Shown: positions 41,455 through 51,673, counted from the first letter of the stretch. The stretch is 64,000 bases of DNA from Actinomadura hibisca NBRC 15177 (GCF_001552635.1 NZ_BCRO01000025.1:50885-114884); one strand, 5' to 3'. Numbers and translations: made by a program. The notes: generated by a model from the letters alone, not told the origin.

Positions 41455-42879
41455 ATGTTCAGCAGCGCCGACGAGGTCCTGAGCTACATCAGGAACGAAG
41501 GTGTGCGATTCGTCGATTGCCGCTTCGTGGACCTGCCGGGGAAGATGCAGCACTTCACGTTCCCCGTGGAGAGCTTCGGCGAGAGCGTGTTCACCGACGG
41601 GCTGATGTTCGACGGCTCCTCGGTCCGCGGGTTCCAGGAGATCCACGAGTCGGACATGCTCCTGCTCCCCGACCCCACCACCGCGGTGATCGACCCGTTC
41701 CGGCAGCACAAGACGCTGAACCTGAACTTCTTCGTGCACGACCCGCTGACCGGCGAGCCCTACAGCCGCGACCCGCGCAACGTCGCCAAGAAGGCCCAGG
41801 ACTACCTGCGCGGCACCGGCATCGCCGACACCGTCTACGTCGGCCCCGAGGCCGAGTTCTACATCTTCGACGACGTGCGGTTCGAGACCAAGCAGAACGC
41901 GGGCTACTACTACCTCGACTCGATCGAGGGCGCGTGGAACACCGGCCGCGAGGAGGCGGGCGGCAACCTCGGCGCCAAGCCCCCCTACAAGGGCGGCTAC
42001 TTCCCGGTCCCGCCGATGGACCACTACACCGACCTGCGCTCGGAGATGGTGGCCCAGCTGCTGGAGTCGGGCATCCACGTCGAGATGCAGCACCACGAGG
42101 TCGGCACGGCGGGCCAGGCGGAGATCGACTTCCGCTTCGACACGCTGCTGAAGACCGCCGACCAGCTCATGCTCTACAAGTACATCGTCAAGAACGTGGC
42201 GCGGGCGGCGGGCAAGACGGTCACCTTCATGCCCAAGCCCATCTTCGGCGACAACGGCTCGGGCATGCACGTGCACCAGTCGCTCTGGAAGGACGGCTCG
42301 CCGCTGTTCTACGACGAGGTCGGCTACGCGGGCCTGTCGGACAACGCCCGCTACTACATCGGCGGCCTGCTCCGGCACGCCCCGGCGCTGCTGGCGTTCA
42401 CCAACCCGACGGTGAACTCCTACCACCGCCTGGTCCCCGGCTACGAGGCCCCGGTCAACCTGGTCTACTCCCAGCGCAACCGCTCGGCCTGCATCCGCAT
42501 CCCGATCACCGGCGCCAACCCCAAGGCCAAGCGGGTGGAGTTCCGGGTGCCCGACCCGTCCTGCAACCCCTACCTGGCCTTCTCGGCGATGCTGATGGCC
42601 GGCCTGGACGGCATCAAGAACAAGATCGAGCCTGCCGAGCCGGTCGACAAGGACCTGTACGAGCTGCCCCCGGAGGAGGCCCGCGCGATCCCGCAGGTCC
42701 CCGGCTCGCTGGAGGAGGTCCTGGCGGCCCTGGAGGCCGACCACGAGTTCCTGCTGGAGGGCGGCGTGTTCACACCCGACCTGATCGAGACGTGGATCTC
42801 GATGAAGCGCGAGTTCGAGATCGACCCGATCCGCCTGCGCCCGCACCCGCACGAGTTCGAGCTGTACTACGACATCTGA
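41455..42879 (+). CDS. glnA: Glutamine synthetase type I (beta subtype)
   Basis: 474 residues, dodecameric enzyme making glutamine from glutamate and ammonia. [22 protein letters not shown] (metal Glu), [31 protein letters not shown] and [17 protein letters not shown] are present. LYELPPEEA holds Tyr402, the adenylylation site used by GlnE, encoded downstream. ATG 41455 has AAGGAGG. The GlnR box indicates nitrogen-dependent transcription. This is the main glutamine synthetase (GlnA1). Confidence 0.97.
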   Translation: MFSSADEVLSYIRNEGVRFVDCRFVDLPGKMQHFTFPVESFGESVFTDGLMFDGSSVRGFQEIHESDMLLLPDPTTAVIDPFRQHKTLNLNFFVHDPLTGEPYSRDPRNVAKKAQDYLRGTGIADTVYVGPEAEFYIFDDVRFETKQNAGYYYLDSIEGAWNTGREEAGGNLGAKPPYKGGYFPVPPMDHYTDLRSEMVAQLLESGIHVEMQHHEVGTAGQAEIDFRFDTLLKTADQLMLYKYIVKNVARAAGKTVTFMPKPIFGDNGSGMHVHQSLWKDGSPLFYDEVGYAGLSDNARYYIGGLLRHAPALLAFTNPTVNSYHRLVPGYEAPVNLVYSQRNRSACIRIPITGANPKAKRVEFRVPDPSCNPYLAFSAMLMAGLDGIKNKIEPAEPVDKDLYELPPEEARAIPQVPGSLEEVLAALEADHEFLLEGGVFTPDLIETWISMKREFEIDPIRLRPHPHEFELYYDI

Positions 42880-42898
42880 CCGGCACCCGGTCCGCTGA

Positions 42899-42943
42899 AC
42901 GGCGGCGCGGTCCTCGGACGTCCGAGGACCGCGCCGCCGTTTC
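42899..42943 (+). terminator. Terminator of glnA (21-bp perfect inverted repeat)
   Basis: ACGGCGGCGCGGTCCTCGGA and its complement meet around CGT with almost no loop and are followed by TTTCCG. Confidence 0.85.
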
Positions 42944-43017
42944 CGTCCGGGGCGTCGCTGCTTGTCCGAGGCCGGTGGCATCATGTGCTGCGGTGAGCGG
43001 CCGGGAGGCGGGGACGG

Positions 43018-45195
43018 ATGACGCAGGAGGTGCTGCGGGAGCGCGTCGGCGAGCCCAGGGAGGTGTTGCGGGACGCGCATCTGCTGCTGGAGCTGGCGCG
43101 GGAGCTGCTGGGTGACCACCGGCGGGCGCGCGGCGAGGTGCACGGCGCGCTTGCGCCGTTGCGGGCTGCGGCGGCGCGGGAGCAGCTCGCTGCGATGCCC
43201 GTCGCGCGGCTCAAGGACGTCACCGGCGGGCGGTTGCGGCTCGGGCCGCTGGAGAGTGCCGAGATCACCACCGTGCTGGAGGTCCTGGACACCACGCCCT
43301 ACCGGCTCCAGTTGTTGCCCGGTGTCGGGCCGCAGACCGCCAACCAGTTGCACGCGGCGGCGCGGCAGATCAACGAGGCCGCCGAGCGGAACGCGCCCGT
43401 GCGGCTGGACGCAGGGCGGCGGGACGGGCTCACCGATGCCCTCGTCATCGCGCTGCACCGGCTCGTCAACGCCGGGGCGGAGCTGCCCCGGGCGCGGGTG
43501 GTCGCCGAGGAGATCGACGAGCGGCTGAGCCCCCTGCTCGCCGACGCCCGGCCCGCGCGGAACTGGTGGCGGCGGCTGCTGGCCAGCCGCGCCCAGCGGG
43601 AGCGGGCGCGCGCCGCGCTGGGCGAGGTCGCCGAGTTGCTGGCCGCCGAGCGGAGGCGCGAGTCGCTGCTGGTGTTGCGGCAGGCGTCGGTCGATCTGCT
43701 GCGGCCCCCGGTGTCGGACATCGAGGCGTGGACCGACTACGAACTCAACGCAGCCGAGTACCAGACGTTGCTGTCCGAGCTGGCCGCCGTCGATCCCGAC
43801 CAGGACGCCGCCGAGGGCTTCCTGCCCAACGACCTGGCCGCGCGCGTCAAGGCCCAGCCGCTGGACGACGCCCATCGGCGGGTCTCCCTGCGCGGCTACC
43901 AGGCGTTCGGGGCGCGGTTCGCGCTGGCGCAGCGCCGGGTCATCATCGGGGACGAGATGGGGCTCGGCAAGACCGTGGAGGCGATCGCCGCGCTGGCGCA
44001 CCTGCGGTCGGAGGGCGCCACCCACTTCCTGGTCGTGTGCCCGGCGAGCGTGCTCATCAACTGGCTGCGCGAGATCGAGGCGCGCAGCGCGCTGGCCGCC
44101 CATCCGGTGCACGGCTCGGGACGGGCGGGCGCGCTCGCCGCCTGGGCGCGCGAGGGCGGCGTCGCCGTCACGACGCTGGACAGCCTGCACGGTTTCGAGA
44201 TCCCGCCGGGCACGCCGGTGGACATGCTGGTGGTGGACGAGGCCCATTTCGCGAAGAACCCTGAGGCGCGGCGTTCCAAGGCCGTCGCCGCCTGGTGCGC
44301 GAAGGTCGAGCGTGTCCTGTTCCTGACCGGCACCCCGATGGAGAACCGGGTCGAGGAGTTCCGCACCCTGGTCGGGTACCTGCGCCCCGATCTGCTGCCG
44401 GGCATCCGGCACAGCGACGCGGCCGTGGGGCCCAAGGCGTTCCGCGCGGCGGTCGGGCCGGTCTACCTGCGCCGCAACCAGCGGGACGTGCTGGTCGAGC
44501 TGCCCGAGATCACGCACGTGGACGAGTGGGAGGCGTTCAGCCCCGCCGACGAGCGGGTCTACCGGCGGGCCGTCGCCGACGGCAACTTCATGGCGATGCG
44601 CCGCGCCGCCTACGCCGACCCGCGCCGTTCGGCCAAGCTGCGGCGGCTGGTGGAGCTGCTCCAGGAGGCCGCCGAGAATGATCTGAAGGTCGTGGTGTTC
44701 TCCTTCTTCCGCGACGTGTTGTCGGTGGTGCACGAGGAGGTCGGCGAGCGCGCGCACGGGCCGATCAGCGGCGGCGTCCCGGCCGTGCGGCGGCAGGAGA
44801 TCGTGGACGCCTTCAGCGACGAGCCCGGCCACGCGGTGCTGCTGGCGCAGGTCCAGGCGGGCGGCACGGGGCTGAACCTCCAGGCCGCCTCGGTGGTCAT
44901 CCTGTGCGAGCCGCAGGTCAAGCCGACGCTGGAGGCGCAGGCCGCCGGGCGGGCGCACCGGATGGGCCAGGCCCGCCGCGTGCAGGTGCACCGGCTGCTG
45001 ACGCCCGACAGCGTCGACCAGCGCATGCTGGAGATCCTGCGCGCCAAGGAGGGCCTGTTCGACGCCTACGCGCGGCGCAGCGACCTCGCCGAGACCACGC
45101 CCGACGCGATGGACGTGTCCGAGCAGGCGCTGGCGCGGCAGATCGTCGCCGCCGAGCAGGAGCGGCTGGCGATCGCCCCGGCGGACGGGGACTGA
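43018..45195 (+). CDS. SNF2-family DEAD/DEAH helicase/ATPase with helix-hairpin-helix
   Basis: 725 residues. The N-terminal 230 residues include a helix-hairpin-helix, LLPGVGPQTANQLHAAAR (about 98-116). The SNF2 core follows: IIGDEMGLGKT (Walker A, about 311), VVDEAHFAKN (Walker B, about 406), FLTGTPMENR, and the C-terminal lobe with GGTGLNLQAA and QAAGRAHRMGQARRV. It should move on or remodel DNA-protein complexes; DNA repair and defence are both possible. It has no nuclease or methyltransferase partner nearby. It uses more TTG Leu codons than neighbours. GGAGGCGGGG precedes ATG 43018. Confidence 0.87.
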   Translation: MTQEVLRERVGEPREVLRDAHLLLELARELLGDHRRARGEVHGALAPLRAAAAREQLAAMPVARLKDVTGGRLRLGPLESAEITTVLEVLDTTPYRLQLLPGVGPQTANQLHAAARQINEAAERNAPVRLDAGRRDGLTDALVIALHRLVNAGAELPRARVVAEEIDERLSPLLADARPARNWWRRLLASRAQRERARAALGEVAELLAAERRRESLLVLRQASVDLLRPPVSDIEAWTDYELNAAEYQTLLSELAAVDPDQDAAEGFLPNDLAARVKAQPLDDAHRRVSLRGYQAFGARFALAQRRVIIGDEMGLGKTVEAIAALAHLRSEGATHFLVVCPASVLINWLREIEARSALAAHPVHGSGRAGALAAWAREGGVAVTTLDSLHGFEIPPGTPVDMLVVDEAHFAKNPEARRSKAVAAWCAKVERVLFLTGTPMENRVEEFRTLVGYLRPDLLPGIRHSDAAVGPKAFRAAVGPVYLRRNQRDVLVELPEITHVDEWEAFSPADERVYRRAVADGNFMAMRRAAYADPRRSAKLRRLVELLQEAAENDLKVVVFSFFRDVLSVVHEEVGERAHGPISGGVPAVRRQEIVDAFSDEPGHAVLLAQVQAGGTGLNLQAASVVILCEPQVKPTLEAQAAGRAHRMGQARRVQVHRLLTPDSVDQRMLEILRAKEGLFDAYARRSDLAETTPDAMDVSEQALARQIVAAEQERLAIAPADGD

Positions 45196-45270
45196 GCCGT
45201 TCCCTGGGAAGATCGGGGCGGGGACCGGTGTTGTGCTGATCCCCGAGGAGCCGAGCGAAGGGCATCATCA

Positions 45271-45663
45271 ATGGCCAGTGTGGACGTCCGCCGCACCGAC
45301 GACGGGTTCGAGGCGACCAACGACCGCGGCGCGCGCGTCGCCATCGGCACCGGTGACGCCGAGGGCGCGTTCACCCCGGTGGAGCTGCTGCTGGCGGCGC
45401 TGGGCGGTTGCGAGCTGGTCACCGTCGAGCCGCTGACCGCCCAGCGCGGGCACCGTCTGGTGCGGCTGGCGGCGACGGTGTCGGCCGACAAGATCGCCAC
45501 CAGCGAGCTGGGCACCATCACCGTCACCTACGACGTCGAGCTGCCCGAGGGCGACGACAAGGCCGCCGAGGTGCTGGCCAAGGTCGCTCAGCGGGTGCAC
45601 GACTCCTACTGCACGGTCGGCAACGCGTTGAAGAAGCCGATGCGGGTCGAGCAGGTCGTCTGA
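45271..45663 (+). CDS. OsmC family protein
   Basis: 130 residues of the OsmC/Ohr fold. LLLAALGGCELVTVEP and HDSYCTVGNAL supply the two conserved cysteines that act as the peroxidatic pair in organic hydroperoxide reductases. It is short (no Ohr-specific N-terminal extension), so it belongs to the general OsmC-like group. ATG 45271 is 75 bases after the SNF2 gene. It ends one base from the convergent hydrolase gene. Confidence 0.87.
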   Translation: MASVDVRRTDDGFEATNDRGARVAIGTGDAEGAFTPVELLLAALGGCELVTVEPLTAQRGHRLVRLAATVSADKIATSELGTITVTYDVELPEGDDKAAEVLAKVAQRVHDSYCTVGNALKKPMRVEQVV

Positions 45664-45664
45664 C

Positions 45665-47221
45665 TCACCGGCAGCGGGCCCCCTGGGCGGGGGTCTTGCC
45701 GTTCAGCAGGTAGTCGTCCACGGCGGCCTGCACGCACTTGTTGCCGGTGTTGTAGGCGCCGTGGCCCTGCCCGTCGAGGGTGAGCAGCGTGGCGCGCCCG
45801 CCCAGCTCCTTGGTGAGCGCGGGCGCCCACGCGTACGGGGTGGCCGGGTCGCCGATGTTGCCGACCACCACGATCGGGGCGGCGTCCGGCGCGCTCACCT
45901 CCTGCGCCGCGTCGTCGCCGCGCACCGGCCAGCCCGTGCACTCCATCAGCCCCCACGCCATCGACTCGCCGAAGGTCGGGGACGCCTTGCGGAAGCTCGC
46001 CATCTGCTCGCGCACGTCCTGGACGGTGTAGCGCTCGGTGGTGTCGGCACAGCTGATCGCGGTGTGGGCGGCGCGCAGGTTGGCGTAGTGGCCGTCGGGT
46101 TCGCGGCCGTTCTGGAGGTCGGCGAGGGCGAGCAGGGTCGAGCCGTCGCTCCGTTCGGTCGCGGCGGCGAGGCCCTGGATGAGGTAGGGCCACGCCTCCT
46201 CGCTGTAGAGGGCCGCGCCGATGCCGGTGACGGCGAGGCTCTGGGTGAGCTGCCGGTCGCCGCCGGTCGGCAGCGGCTTGGCGTCCAGGTCCTTCAGCAG
46301 CTTGTCGACGGCGGCGACGACCGCGTCCCGGTCGGAGCCGATCGGGCAGTCCGCCGCGCCGCGCTGAGCGCAGGCGGACGCGAAGTTGCCCAGCGCCCGC
46401 TGGAACGCGGCGGCCTGCTGGAGCGCGAGGTCACGGCCGCTGATCTTGGTGTCGACCGCGCCGTCCAGCACGGCCCGGCCCACGTTCTTGGGCATCTGGT
46501 GCGCGTAGTTGCCGCCCAGCCAGGTGCCGTAGGAGATGCCGAAGTAGTGCAGCGCCGAGTCGCCGAGCGCGGTGCGGATCACGTCCATGTCGCGGGCGGC
46601 GCTGAGCGTACCGACGTAGGGCAGCACCTTGCCCGAGCGGTCCTGGCACGTCTGGTTGTAGGCGCGCTGCTCGTCCAGCATCGCCTTCTCCTCGGCGGCG
46701 TCGTCGGGCGAGCCGTCCATGGCGGCGTAGGCGTCCAGGCGCTTGTCGTCGAAGCAGGTGACCGGGGCGCTGCGGCCCACGCCGCGCGGGTCGAAGCCGA
46801 TGAGGTCGTAGCGGGTGTTGAGCGTGCGGTACTCGGCGGCGGTCTGCGCGAGGGTGTCGACGCCCGCGCCGCCGGGCCCGCCGAAGTTGAACAGCAGGGA
46901 GCCGATGCGGGGTCCGGGGCCGGTCGCCTTGGCGCGCAGCAGCGCGACGTCGATGGTCTCGCCGTCCGGCTTGGCGTAGTCGAGCGGCACCTTCACGGTG
47001 GCGCACTGGAAGCCGGTCGGCTGCTTGCCCTGCGGGTCCTTCGGGAGGTCGCGGCACAGGTCCCAGGAGGGCTTCTGACCGACGGCCGCAGTACCGCCGG
47101 ACGCCCCCGGCGTGGCCGCGCCCTTGCGCTCCCCGTCGCCGCCCCCGCATCCGGCCAGCCCGAAAACGGCCAGGGCGAGCGCACCCACCGCCGCCGTGCC
47201 GGTTTTCGTCCCGCTTCGCAC
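45665..47221 (-). CDS. Secreted alpha/beta hydrolase, tripeptidyl aminopeptidase (TAP-like) lipoprotein
   Basis: 518 residues. The signal ends in a lipobox, FGLAGCGGGDG. The hydrolase core has SLLFNFGGPGGAG (oxyanion region), HYFGISYGTWLGG (Ser in GISYG), GDPATPYAWA (Asp) and DGQGHGAYN (His). A cap and the TAP-like C-terminal domain, with a Cys pair, follow the SlpD/SlpE and mycobacterial CaeA (Rv2223c/Rv2224c) pattern; those genes also neighbour glnE and glnA2. It probably cleaves peptides at the cell surface. GTG 47221. Confidence 0.88.
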   Translation of the reverse strand: MRSGTKTGTAAVGALALAVFGLAGCGGGDGERKGAATPGASGGTAAVGQKPSWDLCRDLPKDPQGKQPTGFQCATVKVPLDYAKPDGETIDVALLRAKATGPGPRIGSLLFNFGGPGGAGVDTLAQTAAEYRTLNTRYDLIGFDPRGVGRSAPVTCFDDKRLDAYAAMDGSPDDAAEEKAMLDEQRAYNQTCQDRSGKVLPYVGTLSAARDMDVIRTALGDSALHYFGISYGTWLGGNYAHQMPKNVGRAVLDGAVDTKISGRDLALQQAAAFQRALGNFASACAQRGAADCPIGSDRDAVVAAVDKLLKDLDAKPLPTGGDRQLTQSLAVTGIGAALYSEEAWPYLIQGLAAATERSDGSTLLALADLQNGREPDGHYANLRAAHTAISCADTTERYTVQDVREQMASFRKASPTFGESMAWGLMECTGWPVRGDDAAQEVSAPDAAPIVVVGNIGDPATPYAWAPALTKELGGRATLLTLDGQGHGAYNTGNKCVQAAVDDYLLNGKTPAQGARCR

Positions 47222-47438
47222 GATCTTGCCCTCCGTTCGTCGGCGGGGGGCGCCTGAGACCTACCCGACCACCTCCGGCCTGACCCCTGCCCCAACCTCC
47301 CTACCTCCCCCGAGAAGACACCCCGCCTCTCCCCCGTAGGGCCGGACACCGCATCGAAGTCGTACTACTCAAGGCTGAGATGAAGACCATTCGTCGCGGT
47401 GATCTCAATAGGGTGGCCACCCGGCAAAGATAGGTAGC

Positions 47439-48329
47439 ATGGCCCAAACCGCCCCAGCAATTCCCCGAGGCCAGACGGAACAGGACCGGCCCGCCCCCGC
47501 GCCGCCGGCCTCCCGGACGCTGCGAGAACGGCTGCCGTCCGCGCCCCCGGTCTGGCGCGAGCTGCTGCTGATCGCGCTGTTCTACAGCTGCTACACGCTC
47601 ACGCGCATCGTGCTGGTCCAGGACGGCACCGGGCCCGCGTTCGCCAACGCCGACCAGATCCTCGCCGTCGAGCGGCTGCTGGGGCTGGACGTGGAGCTGG
47701 GGCTCAACCAGATGTTGCTGCAGGTGCCGTGGCTGGCGCGCACCGCCAACATCTTCTACGCCACCGCGCACTTCACGGTCACGCTGGGCGTGGTCATCTG
47801 GATCTACCGCTACCGGCCGCGCGACTACCGCTGGTTGCGCACCTCGCTGATGATCGCGACGGGCGTCGCGCTGCTGGGCTTCTGGTTGTACCCGCTGGCC
47901 CCGCCGCGCTTCCTGCACAGCGAGGGGTTCGTGGACCCGGTGACGGCGCTGCACTCGCTCGGCCTGTACGCCAGCGACGCGTCGGGTTCGCTCACCAACC
48001 AGTACGCGGCGATGCCGTCGATGCACGCCGGCTGGGCGTTGTGGTGCGGGTACGTCGTCATCCGGCTGGCGGGGCGGCGCTGGCTGAGCCTGCTCGGCCT
48101 GGTCTACCCGGCCACCACCGTGTTCGTCATCCTGTCCACCGCCAACCACTACGTGCTGGACGCGGTCGCCGGGATCTCGCTGGTCGGGGCGGCGCTGGCG
48201 GTGTCGTGGGCGCTGTACCACCGCTGCCCGGCGCCGGTGCTGCGGCTGCGCGCGCAGATCGCGGGGCAGGCGGCGCGGCTGGTGCCGGGCTCGCGGACGG
48301 CGACGGGCCCGGCACGCTCACGCCCCTAG
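47439..48329 (+). CDS. PAP2-superfamily membrane phosphatase/phosphotransferase
   Basis: 296 residues with about six membrane helices. YAAMPSMHAGWALW and ILSTANHYVLDAVAG are the second and third PAP2 motifs, with the nucleophile region His and the Asp-His pair. The AMPSMHAGWA form fits the inositol-phosphoceramide synthase-like (PAP2_3) branch, so it may transfer a phospho-group between lipids. The 216-base gap upstream holds TGAGAT-N20-ATCTCA (about 47374-47407), a possible operator, and TAGGGT 24 bases before the start. Confidence 0.84.
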   Translation: MAQTAPAIPRGQTEQDRPAPAPPASRTLRERLPSAPPVWRELLLIALFYSCYTLTRIVLVQDGTGPAFANADQILAVERLLGLDVELGLNQMLLQVPWLARTANIFYATAHFTVTLGVVIWIYRYRPRDYRWLRTSLMIATGVALLGFWLYPLAPPRFLHSEGFVDPVTALHSLGLYASDASGSLTNQYAAMPSMHAGWALWCGYVVIRLAGRRWLSLLGLVYPATTVFVILSTANHYVLDAVAGISLVGAALAVSWALYHRCPAPVLRLRAQIAGQAARLVPGSRTATGPARSRP

Positions 48330-48351
48330 ACGCGGCCCCCGGCGCGGTCGC

Positions 48352-51300
48352 TCATTCGCCGCCGTAGAAGACGCGGTCCACGACCGCGCGGGCGCGCCGC
48401 GCGTGCCGCCGGTAGTCCTCCAGCAGCTCCCCCGTCGCCGGGTAGCCCATGACGCGCGTGACGGCGCTGCGCTCGTTGTGGTGGTCGGTGGGCAGCACGT
48501 CCGACGCCCGCCCGCGCACCAGCATCACGGTGTTGCGGATGCGGGTCGCCAGCCGCCACGCCTCGGCCAGCACGGCGGCGTCCTCGCCGTCCAGCAGCCG
48601 CGCCGCCGCGGCGGCCTCCAGCGCCTCCAGGGTGCGGGTGGTGCGCAGCGCGGGCACGTCGTGGGCGTGCCGGAGCTGGAGCAGCTGGGCGACCCACTCG
48701 ACGTCGGCGAGCCCGCCGGGGCCCATCTTGGTGTGCAGCCGCCGGTCCACGCCGCGCGGCAGCCGCTCGGACTCCATGCGCGCCTTGAGTCGCCGGATCT
48801 GCCGCAGCGCGTCGTCGTCGAGGCCGTCCTCGGGCCAGCGCAGCGGGTCGATCAGCGCGCGGAACCGCTCGCACAACCCGGCGTCGCCGATCATCGGGTC
48901 GGCGCGCAGCAGCGCCTGGCTCTCCCACGGCTCCGACCAGCGCGCGTAGTAGGCGGCGTAGGACGCCAGCGTGCGCACCAGCGGCCCCTGGCGGCCCTCG
49001 GGCCGCAGGCCGGGGTCGATCTCCAGGGCCGGGTCGGGGGCGGGCAGCGCCAGCAGCCGCCGCAGCTCGTTGGCGACGGCGTGCGCGGCGCGGCCCGCCG
49101 CGCCGTCGTCGGCGCCGGGCAGCGGGTCGTGCACGAACATGACGTCGGCGTCGCTGCCGTAGCCCAGCTCGTGGCCGCCGAAGCGGCCCATCGCCACCAC
49201 CGCCATCCGGGTCGGCAGCGGCGCGCGCGTCTCCAGCTCGATCTTGCTGATCGCGGCGTGCAGCGCGGCCTCGATCGTGACGGCGGAGATGTCGGTGAGC
49301 GCCTCGCCGACCTCGCGCACGTCCACCAGCTCCAGCAGGTCGGCGACCGCGGTGCGGAACAGCTCGCGGCGGCGCAACCCGCGCACCACCGCGACCGCCT
49401 CCTCGGCGGGCGGCGCGCCGGGCGCGGGCGCGGCGGTGTGGCGGCGGACGGCGGCCAGCGCCTCGGTGCGCAGCGCCTGCCGGGAGCGCGCGGCCAGCCC
49501 GCCCTTGTCGCGGTACCCGGCCGGGCCGTCGGCGGCGATGGCGGGGGTGTCGCCGCCGAGCATCGCGACGGCCTCGGGCGCGCGCAGCAGCAGGTCGGTG
49601 GCGTACCGGCTGGACCCCAGCACCCACGCCATGTGCTCGGCGACGGTGACCTCGTCGCGCAGCAGCCGCAGGTACCAGGGGGTGGTGCCGAGCGCCTCGC
49701 TGACCCGCCGGAACCCCAGCAGGCCCGCGTCGGGGTCGGGGGCGTCGGCGAACCAGCCCAGCATCACCGGCAGCAGCGTGCGCTGGATGGCCGCGCGCCG
49801 CGACACCCCGGCGGTGAGCGCCTCGATGTGCCGCAGCGCCCCGGCCGGGTCGCCGTAGCCGAGCGCGACCAGCCGGGTGCGCGCGGCCTCGGGCGTGAGG
49901 CGGGCCTCCTCCTCCGGCAGCCGCGCCACCGCGCGCAGCAGCGGCCGGTAGAACAACTTCTCGTGGATGCGGCGGACCTCGCGGGCGTGCCGCCGCCACA
50001 GCGCGGTGAACTCGCCGACCGCGTCGCCGCGCAGGCCCAGGGCGCGGCCGACGCGGCGCAGCCCGGCCTCGTCGTCGGGCACCAGGTGGGTGCGGCGCAG
50101 CCGGTAGAGCTGCACCAGGTGCTCGACGCGCCGCAGGAACCGGTAGGCCGAGGCGAGCGCGGCGGCGTCGTCGCGGCCCACGTAGCCGCCCGCCGACAGC
50201 GCCGCGAGCGCGTCCAGGGTGGTGGGGCTGCGCAACGACTCGTCGGTGCGGCCGTGCACCAGCTGCAGGAGCTGGACGGCGAACTCCACGTCGCGCAGCC
50301 CGCCCGGCCCCAGCTTGAGCTGGCGCTCGGCCTCGGCGGTGCGCTGGTTGAGGTGGGCCTCGACGCGGCGGCGCATGGCCTGCACGTCGGCCACGAAGCT
50401 CTCGCCCTCGGCGGCGCGCCACACGATCGGGGCGATGGTCTCCACGTAGCGGCGGCCCAGCTCGGCGTCCCCGGCGACCGGGCGGGCCTTCAGCAGCGCC
50501 TGGAACTCCCACGTCTTGGCCCAGCGCTCGTAGTAGGCGCGGTGGCTGGCCAGGGTCCGCACCAGCGGCCCGGCCTTGCCCTCGGGGCGCAGCGCCGCGT
50601 CCACCTCCCACAGCGCGCCCTCGACGGTGCTGGCCGAGCAGGCCCGCATCATCGCGGCGGCCAGCCGGGTGGCGGTGCGCAGCGCGGCGTCCTCCGAGCG
50701 GCCCTCGCGGGCCTCGGCCACGAAGATGACGTCGACGTCGCTGACGTAGTTCAGCTCGCGACCGCCCGCCTTGCCCATGCCGATGACCGCGAGGCGGCAC
50801 GCCTCGTGCCCCTCGACCTCGGCGCGCGCGACCGCGAGGCCCGCCATCAGCGCGGCGGCGGCGAGATCGGCCAGCACGGCGGCGACCTCGGTGACGTCGG
50901 CCTCGCCGGTCAGGTCGCGCCCGGCCAGCGCCAGCAGGTGCCGCCGGTACTCGGCGCGCAGCGCCACCAGCGTGTCGGGGCCCGCGTCGCGGGCGACGGG
51001 CTCGGGGTCGCCCGGGTCGGCGCCGACGGCGCGCAGCAGGTCGGCGCAGAGCGCGGCGCGGCGGGCGGCGTCGGCCTCGGCGCGGGCCAGCGCACGGGCC
51101 TCGGGGGCGGCCTCGGGGTCGATCTCGGGGCCGGTGTCCAGGACGGGGTCGGCGCGCAGCGCCGTCCAGTGGCCGGGGTGGCGGGCCAGGTGGTCGCCGA
51201 GCGCGTCGCTGACGCCCAGCACGGCCAGCAGCCGGTCCCGGGTGTCGGGGCGGCCGTCCAGCGCGGCGCGCAGACGTTCGCCCTCGCCCCGCTCGTCGGC

Positions 51301-51522
51301 CGCCGCCAGCAGCCGCAGCAGGCCGCCGAGGGCGAGGTCGGGGTCGGCGGTCGCGCCGAGCGCGGCCAGCAGGTCGCCGCCCAGCCCTCCCCCGCCGCCC
51401 TCCTCGGCCTCGGCCAGCAGCCGCTCGGCGCGCCGGGTGTCGGTGAAGCCCAGCCGCGCGAGGCGGGCGATGGGCGAATCACGGCGGTCAGGGCGGCGGT
51501 CTGGTGTCCACGGCGCGCTCAC
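48352..51522 (-). CDS. glnE: Bifunctional glutamine synthetase adenylyltransferase/adenylyl-removing enzyme
   Basis: 1056 residues. Two nucleotidyltransferase domains each carry the GG-x-SDxD signature: MGKAGGRELNYVSDVDVIFV (about residue 245) in the N-terminal deadenylase half and MGRFGGHELGYGSDADVMFV (about 775) in the C-terminal adenylylase half. Helical PII-like/GlnD-type regions connect them. It modifies Tyr402 of GlnA1. It lies between glnA1 and glnA2, as in M. tuberculosis. GTG 51522 begins the conserved part, with TACGGT 7 bases upstream and GGAGG between. Confidence 0.96.
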   Translation of the reverse strand: MSAPWTPDRRPDRRDSPIARLARLGFTDTRRAERLLAEAEEGGGGGLGGDLLAALGATADPDLALGGLLRLLAAADERGEGERLRAALDGRPDTRDRLLAVLGVSDALGDHLARHPGHWTALRADPVLDTGPEIDPEAAPEARALARAEADAARRAALCADLLRAVGADPGDPEPVARDAGPDTLVALRAEYRRHLLALAGRDLTGEADVTEVAAVLADLAAAALMAGLAVARAEVEGHEACRLAVIGMGKAGGRELNYVSDVDVIFVAEAREGRSEDAALRTATRLAAAMMRACSASTVEGALWEVDAALRPEGKAGPLVRTLASHRAYYERWAKTWEFQALLKARPVAGDAELGRRYVETIAPIVWRAAEGESFVADVQAMRRRVEAHLNQRTAEAERQLKLGPGGLRDVEFAVQLLQLVHGRTDESLRSPTTLDALAALSAGGYVGRDDAAALASAYRFLRRVEHLVQLYRLRRTHLVPDDEAGLRRVGRALGLRGDAVGEFTALWRRHAREVRRIHEKLFYRPLLRAVARLPEEEARLTPEAARTRLVALGYGDPAGALRHIEALTAGVSRRAAIQRTLLPVMLGWFADAPDPDAGLLGFRRVSEALGTTPWYLRLLRDEVTVAEHMAWVLGSSRYATDLLLRAPEAVAMLGGDTPAIAADGPAGYRDKGGLAARSRQALRTEALAAVRRHTAAPAPGAPPAEEAVAVVRGLRRRELFRTAVADLLELVDVREVGEALTDISAVTIEAALHAAISKIELETRAPLPTRMAVVAMGRFGGHELGYGSDADVMFVHDPLPGADDGAAGRAAHAVANELRRLLALPAPDPALEIDPGLRPEGRQGPLVRTLASYAAYYARWSEPWESQALLRADPMIGDAGLCERFRALIDPLRWPEDGLDDDALRQIRRLKARMESERLPRGVDRRLHTKMGPGGLADVEWVAQLLQLRHAHDVPALRTTRTLEALEAAAAARLLDGEDAAVLAEAWRLATRIRNTVMLVRGRASDVLPTDHHNERSAVTRVMGYPATGELLEDYRRHARRARAVVDRVFYGGE

Positions 51523-51535
51523 GGCCTCCACCGTA
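51523..51535 (-). promoter_or_regulatory. -10 box before glnE
   Basis: TACGGT on the minus strand lies 7 bases before GTG 51522. A GGAGG in the spacer could also serve a longer transcript. Confidence 0.45.
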
Positions 51536-51673
51536 ATCCGCCCGCGCCCCTCCGTGCGCGGAACGCGGGCACGGGAAGATCTCGATCTTCCCCGCGCGGC
51601 CCGGGACAACCTGTAATGATCTTCCGGCGTCCTATCCGGGGACCCCCCTTCCCTCTCCCGCACCAGGAGACCC

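Noticed and set aside
41287..44991. A 1234-codon open frame on the minus strand
   Set aside because: It lies opposite glnA and the SNF2 gene. Those have full family motifs and the minus frame is low-complexity.
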